Positions 6,013-8,056 of a stretch of 8,056 bases of DNA are shown here, piece by piece. A model generated the notes under the pieces. It was not told the origin of the DNA and did no database searches. It was given only the letters and a program-made list of their open reading frames with translations. The position numbers were made by a program, and so were the translations under genes. The DNA comes from JBAZMA01 sp041649995 (GTDB lineage Bacteria; Omnitrophota; Gorgyraeia; Velamenicoccales; Velamenicoccaceae), in assembly GCA_041649995.1 (NCBI GenBank), contig JBAZMA010000029.1, positions 1 to 8,056 of the forward strand, written 5' to 3'. The first letter of the stretch is position 1; every line of letters begins with the position of its first letter.

Positions 6013-6083
6013 GTTTTCCCGGTTTGCGGTGGGGTTTGCGCGTTGCTCGTCGCGTTGGACGGTTTCGGATTTCGCAGAATGAG

Positions 6084-6090
6084 TATAAAT
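6084..6090 (+). promoter_or_regulatory. TATAAAT element in the divergent promoter region
   Basis: TATAAAT is the best TATA match in the 163-base gap 6013-6175. On the plus strand it ends 85 bases before the ATG at 6176. It overlaps the AATTGGGAAA motif at 6088-6097. On the minus strand it reads ATTTATA, 72 bases or more from the ATG at 6012. Which gene it serves is not clear. Confidence 0.45.
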
Positions 6091-6097
6091 TGGGAAA
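6088..6097 (+). promoter_or_regulatory. Third copy of the AATTGGNAAA motif
   Basis: AATTGGGAAA directly follows the TATAAAT element. The copies at 1577-1586 and 2942-2951 match outside the N position. A CCAATT lies further on at 6130-6135, so this gap also holds a pair of opposed hexamers. Confidence 0.35.
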
Positions 6098-6106
6098 GGG
6101 TGCCAC

Positions 6107-6115
6107 AATAAAATA
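6107..6115. promoter_or_regulatory. AATAAAATA, candidate TATA element for the minus-strand gene
   Basis: On the minus strand this reads TATTTTATT, about 95 bases upstream of the ATG at 6012. On the plus strand it includes an AATAAA hexamer, but no plus-strand gene ends here, so a polyadenylation role is unlikely. Confidence 0.3.
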
Positions 6116-6147
6116 GCAAAGTCCGGGCACCAATTCGGAAAAATAAT

Positions 6148-6162
6148 TAAATAAATAAATAA
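6148..6162 (+). repeat. (TAAA)n tract upstream of the right-hand gene
   Basis: TAAATAAATAAATAA ends 13 bases before the ATG at 6176. It includes an in-frame TAA at 6152-6154, which makes the ATG at 6176 the first in-frame start. It may help melt the promoter or act as an A/T-rich leader. Confidence 0.5.
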
Positions 6163-6175
6163 GAAATCGCAAAAC

Positions 6176-8056
6176 ATGGTCTTCATACTGGTTCAGCCGA
6201 TCATCGCGACCGAGGCGCGGAAGTATGCCGCACCCGGCGAAGATGTCGTGTCGGTGGTGATCCAGTGCGGACCCATCGGCCGCTTCTACAAAAACCGGGG
6301 TGAGAAGCGCGCAAAAAAGCGCACGCGCGGGGGGAAGGCGAAGCCGACGAGTCCGCGCAGACGAGTCAGTCGTTCGGGCGCCGCGTTCTTCTGCGACGAC
6401 GAGTGCGACGACGACGACGACGGGGAGGACATCGACGATGAAGACGACGAGGATGGCGACGACGATGAGGCCGAAAAGGCCGACGACGACGAAGAATATG
6501 TCGTCGGCCAACCGCTCGGCGGATCGGACGATGACCGGGACGCGCCGACCGACGACGGTGACGATGGCGACGACGGCGATGACGACCAATCCGCCAAGGA
6601 CGACGACGCGGACGGTGAAGACGGCGCGGTTAAGGACGACGACGAGGAAGACCCTGGAGCGGCGCGCCTCCGCGAGGCTTGCGCTGTGCTGGCCGCGGCA
6701 CGCAAGCGCGGCAGCGCGGCGACAAAACGTGCCGCACCGGATGCCCCGACCGTCGACGACGAGGATCCGCCCACCCGCAGGGCGTGCAAGAGCGTCGAGC
6801 CCGCACCGACGCCCGGGATGATGTCCGATGCACTCGCGCAGGCTTCCCAACTGCTCGGCGTACCGGAACTGCGCGACTCTGTGCAGTTTTCGGCCGCCCG
6901 GGAAGGCAAGCCGTTCGACATCCGCGGAAAGTTCCCTTCCACATTCCCCGGTTGCAGATTCGCGATACGGGTCGACGAGGCCGAGCTCGACGCGTACCTC
7001 GCGGCGGCGCCCGACCCCACGGCCCACACGCTCCTCCCGGACCAGATGCTCAACAAACAGCCGCCGGTGCGCGCCGTGGCCGCGTCTGGCATGGTCATCT
7101 GCGACTGGACCGCCGATGGCCGCCACGACGCCGTAAAGCTCACGTGCGACACCATGAACACGGTGTTCGAGGGCACCCCGTACTACAAGACCGCCGGCGC
7201 GAAGCTGCGCAAAGACTCGGGCATGGGCCCGACGAAGAAGGCGCTGTTCCTCGAGGATGTGGTCGGCACCATACAGAACAAGACTGCACAGCGGATCTTC
7301 ATCAGCGCGCTGTGGACGGCGGCTGATAACGCCATCGCGTCCGTCGTCGGGTGCGCGACGTACCACAACATCCGCTCGCACGGCTGCGACGAGCGCGCGG
7401 AATTTGTGCGGGTCCTCGACAAGCAGCCGTTGCTGCTGCTGTTCACCGAGGCCGGCAACAGCAAGCTGTACGGGCTGAACGTGCGCGACATCGTCCCATC
7501 CGACCTGCTCAGGCTCCACGCGTCCGCGCGGGAACTCATCGACGCGGCGTGCCCGTCGCAGGCGTTGATCGAGATGGCGTTCTCCGCGTACCGCAAGGCG
7601 AACGGCTTTGCGAATGCGTGCGGATTCACGGAGGTGCCCATTCGCGGCGCGTGCGATCGGGACGGGACCGTGCACAGCCAGGAGGACACCGACGCGGCAC
7701 TCGCGCTGCTGCACCGGCTGCAGGTGACCGTTCCGCTCGGGGAATGCTTCGTCCTATCCGAGTTCTACAAGTCCGAGAAGAACTGCGCCGAGGCGCTGGT
7801 CGCGCACCACCGCACCGCGCGGTTCTCCAAGACAAAGGTGGACGTGCGGCCGGGTCCGCCCGTCCCCGTCGAGCCGCCCCGTCCGCGGTGCTTCGGTCGG
7901 GACATATCGAAGATGCTCAACATGCTCGGCAGCGGCGGCGTCGCGGCAACAACGACTGTCGCCGCCCCTCCCCCGCCGCCGCCGCCCGCGACAGCCGCCC
8001 CGCCGCCCGCCCGCCGCGAAATGGCGACGGTGCGTCTTCCGCGCGTGGCGCCGGCC
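6176..8056 (+). CDS. Large acidic-tract protein, possibly helicase-related, 3' end beyond the right edge
   Basis: The frame is open for 627 codons to the window edge. Residues 1-38 (MVFILVQPIIATEARKYAAP) may fold. Residues 41-63 are strongly basic (RGEKRAKKRTRGGKAK, PRRR) and could be a nuclear localisation signal. Residues 73-159 are a low-complexity Asp/Glu tract. From about residue 220 to 560 the chain looks globular and conserved-like. A segment at 523-541, ECFVLSEFYKSEKNCAEAL, recalls the stretch before the ATPase core of RecD2-type helicases, where an LY..E...A..L pattern occurs. No Walker A (GxxxxGKT/S) is seen within the window; it would have to lie to the right. A proline run at 598-604 looks like a linker. 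The first ATG follows an in-frame TAA. The coding call is firm; the helicase idea is weak. A DNA-binding or chromatin-interacting protein is the alternative. Confidence 0.85.
   Translation, partial: MVFILVQPIIATEARKYAAPGEDVVSVVIQCGPIGRFYKNRGEKRAKKRTRGGKAKPTSPRRRVSRSGAAFFCDDECDDDDDGEDIDDEDDEDGDDDEAEKADDDEEYVVGQPLGGSDDDRDAPTDDGDDGDDGDDDQSAKDDDADGEDGAVKDDDEEDPGAARLREACAVLAAARKRGSAATKRAAPDAPTVDDEDPPTRRACKSVEPAPTPGMMSDALAQASQLLGVPELRDSVQFSAAREGKPFDIRGKFPSTFPGCRFAIRVDEAELDAYLAAAPDPTAHTLLPDQMLNKQPPVRAVAASGMVICDWTADGRHDAVKLTCDTMNTVFEGTPYYKTAGAKLRKDSGMGPTKKALFLEDVVGTIQNKTAQRIFISALWTAADNAIASVVGCATYHNIRSHGCDERAEFVRVLDKQPLLLLFTEAGNSKLYGLNVRDIVPSDLLRLHASARELIDAACPSQALIEMAFSAYRKANGFANACGFTEVPIRGACDRDGTVHSQEDTDAALALLHRLQVTVPLGECFVLSEFYKSEKNCAEALVAHHRTARFSKTKVDVRPGPPVPVEPPRPRCFGRDISKMLNMLGSGGVAATTTVAAPPPPPPPATAAPPPARREMATVRLPRVAPA
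6392..6652 (+). repeat. GAC/GAT-rich low-complexity tract
   Basis: Imperfect GAC, GAT and GAG triplets encode residues 73-159 of the right-hand gene, with several runs of three to five Asp codons. The tract probably grew by replication slippage and may vary in length between relatives. The antisense strand reads as a serine-rich frame here, which is an artefact of the triplets. Confidence 0.7.

Noticed and set aside
6013..6186. N-terminal extension of the minus-strand membrane protein to the ATG at 6186
   Set aside because: The extra residues look hydrophobic (FCDFLFIYLIIF) and could be taken for a signal peptide, but they come from translating AT-rich promoter DNA and overlap the divergent gene's start codon.
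6005..7714. 569-codon minus-strand frame opposite the right-hand gene
   Set aside because: It reads the acidic GAC/GAT tract backwards as a hydrophobic Val/Ile-rich stretch that mimics membrane helices, and it runs through the promoter gap into the neighbouring gene.

Overview
This window looks like part of a large double-stranded DNA virus of a eukaryote. Coding DNA is very GC-rich and intron-free. Genes are tightly packed on both strands, separated by AT-rich gaps of only 26 to 163 bases that carry TATA-like, CCAAT-like and AATAAA-like signals. One gene is a replicative-type family B DNA polymerase, one is a long ankyrin-repeat protein, and the rest are small, membrane or acidic proteins that I cannot place in known families. 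I cannot name the virus family. A compact protist chromosome is the main alternative, and it fits the gene sizes and density less well.

Layout, left to right. On the minus strand, running off the left edge, is a DNA polymerase (<1-1491). It resembles the catalytic subunit of eukaryotic DNA polymerase alpha more than delta-type or herpesvirus enzymes, and its 3'-5' exonuclease site is degenerate. A 98-base divergent promoter gap with one central TATA-like element separates it from three plus-strand genes: a 79-residue hypothetical protein (1590-1829), a 93-residue hypothetical protein (1932-2213) and a four-helix membrane protein (2313-2882). Next comes a 629-residue protein built of about 17 ankyrin repeats (2963-4852), with an unusual leader holding a run of nine C and two out-of-frame ATGs. 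It converges tail to tail, 26 bases apart, on a minus-strand single-pass membrane protein (4879-6012). A second divergent promoter region (6013-6175) leads to a large plus-strand gene (6176->8056) encoding a basic patch, a long acidic tract and a folded region. That folded region vaguely recalls the part of RecD-type helicases that precedes the ATPase core. The gene runs off the right edge.

How the genes may work together. The polymerase, and possibly the right-hand gene, would belong to genome replication. The ankyrin protein is probably a host-interaction factor. The two membrane proteins could be envelope or host-membrane components. Promoters resembling host RNA polymerase II promoters (TATA plus CCAATT) suggest transcription in the nucleus. 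These roles are inferred, except the polymerase and ankyrin assignments, which rest on clear sequence motifs.

No tRNA, rRNA, CRISPR array, insertion sequence or intron was seen. No gene-free stretch exceeds 300 bases.
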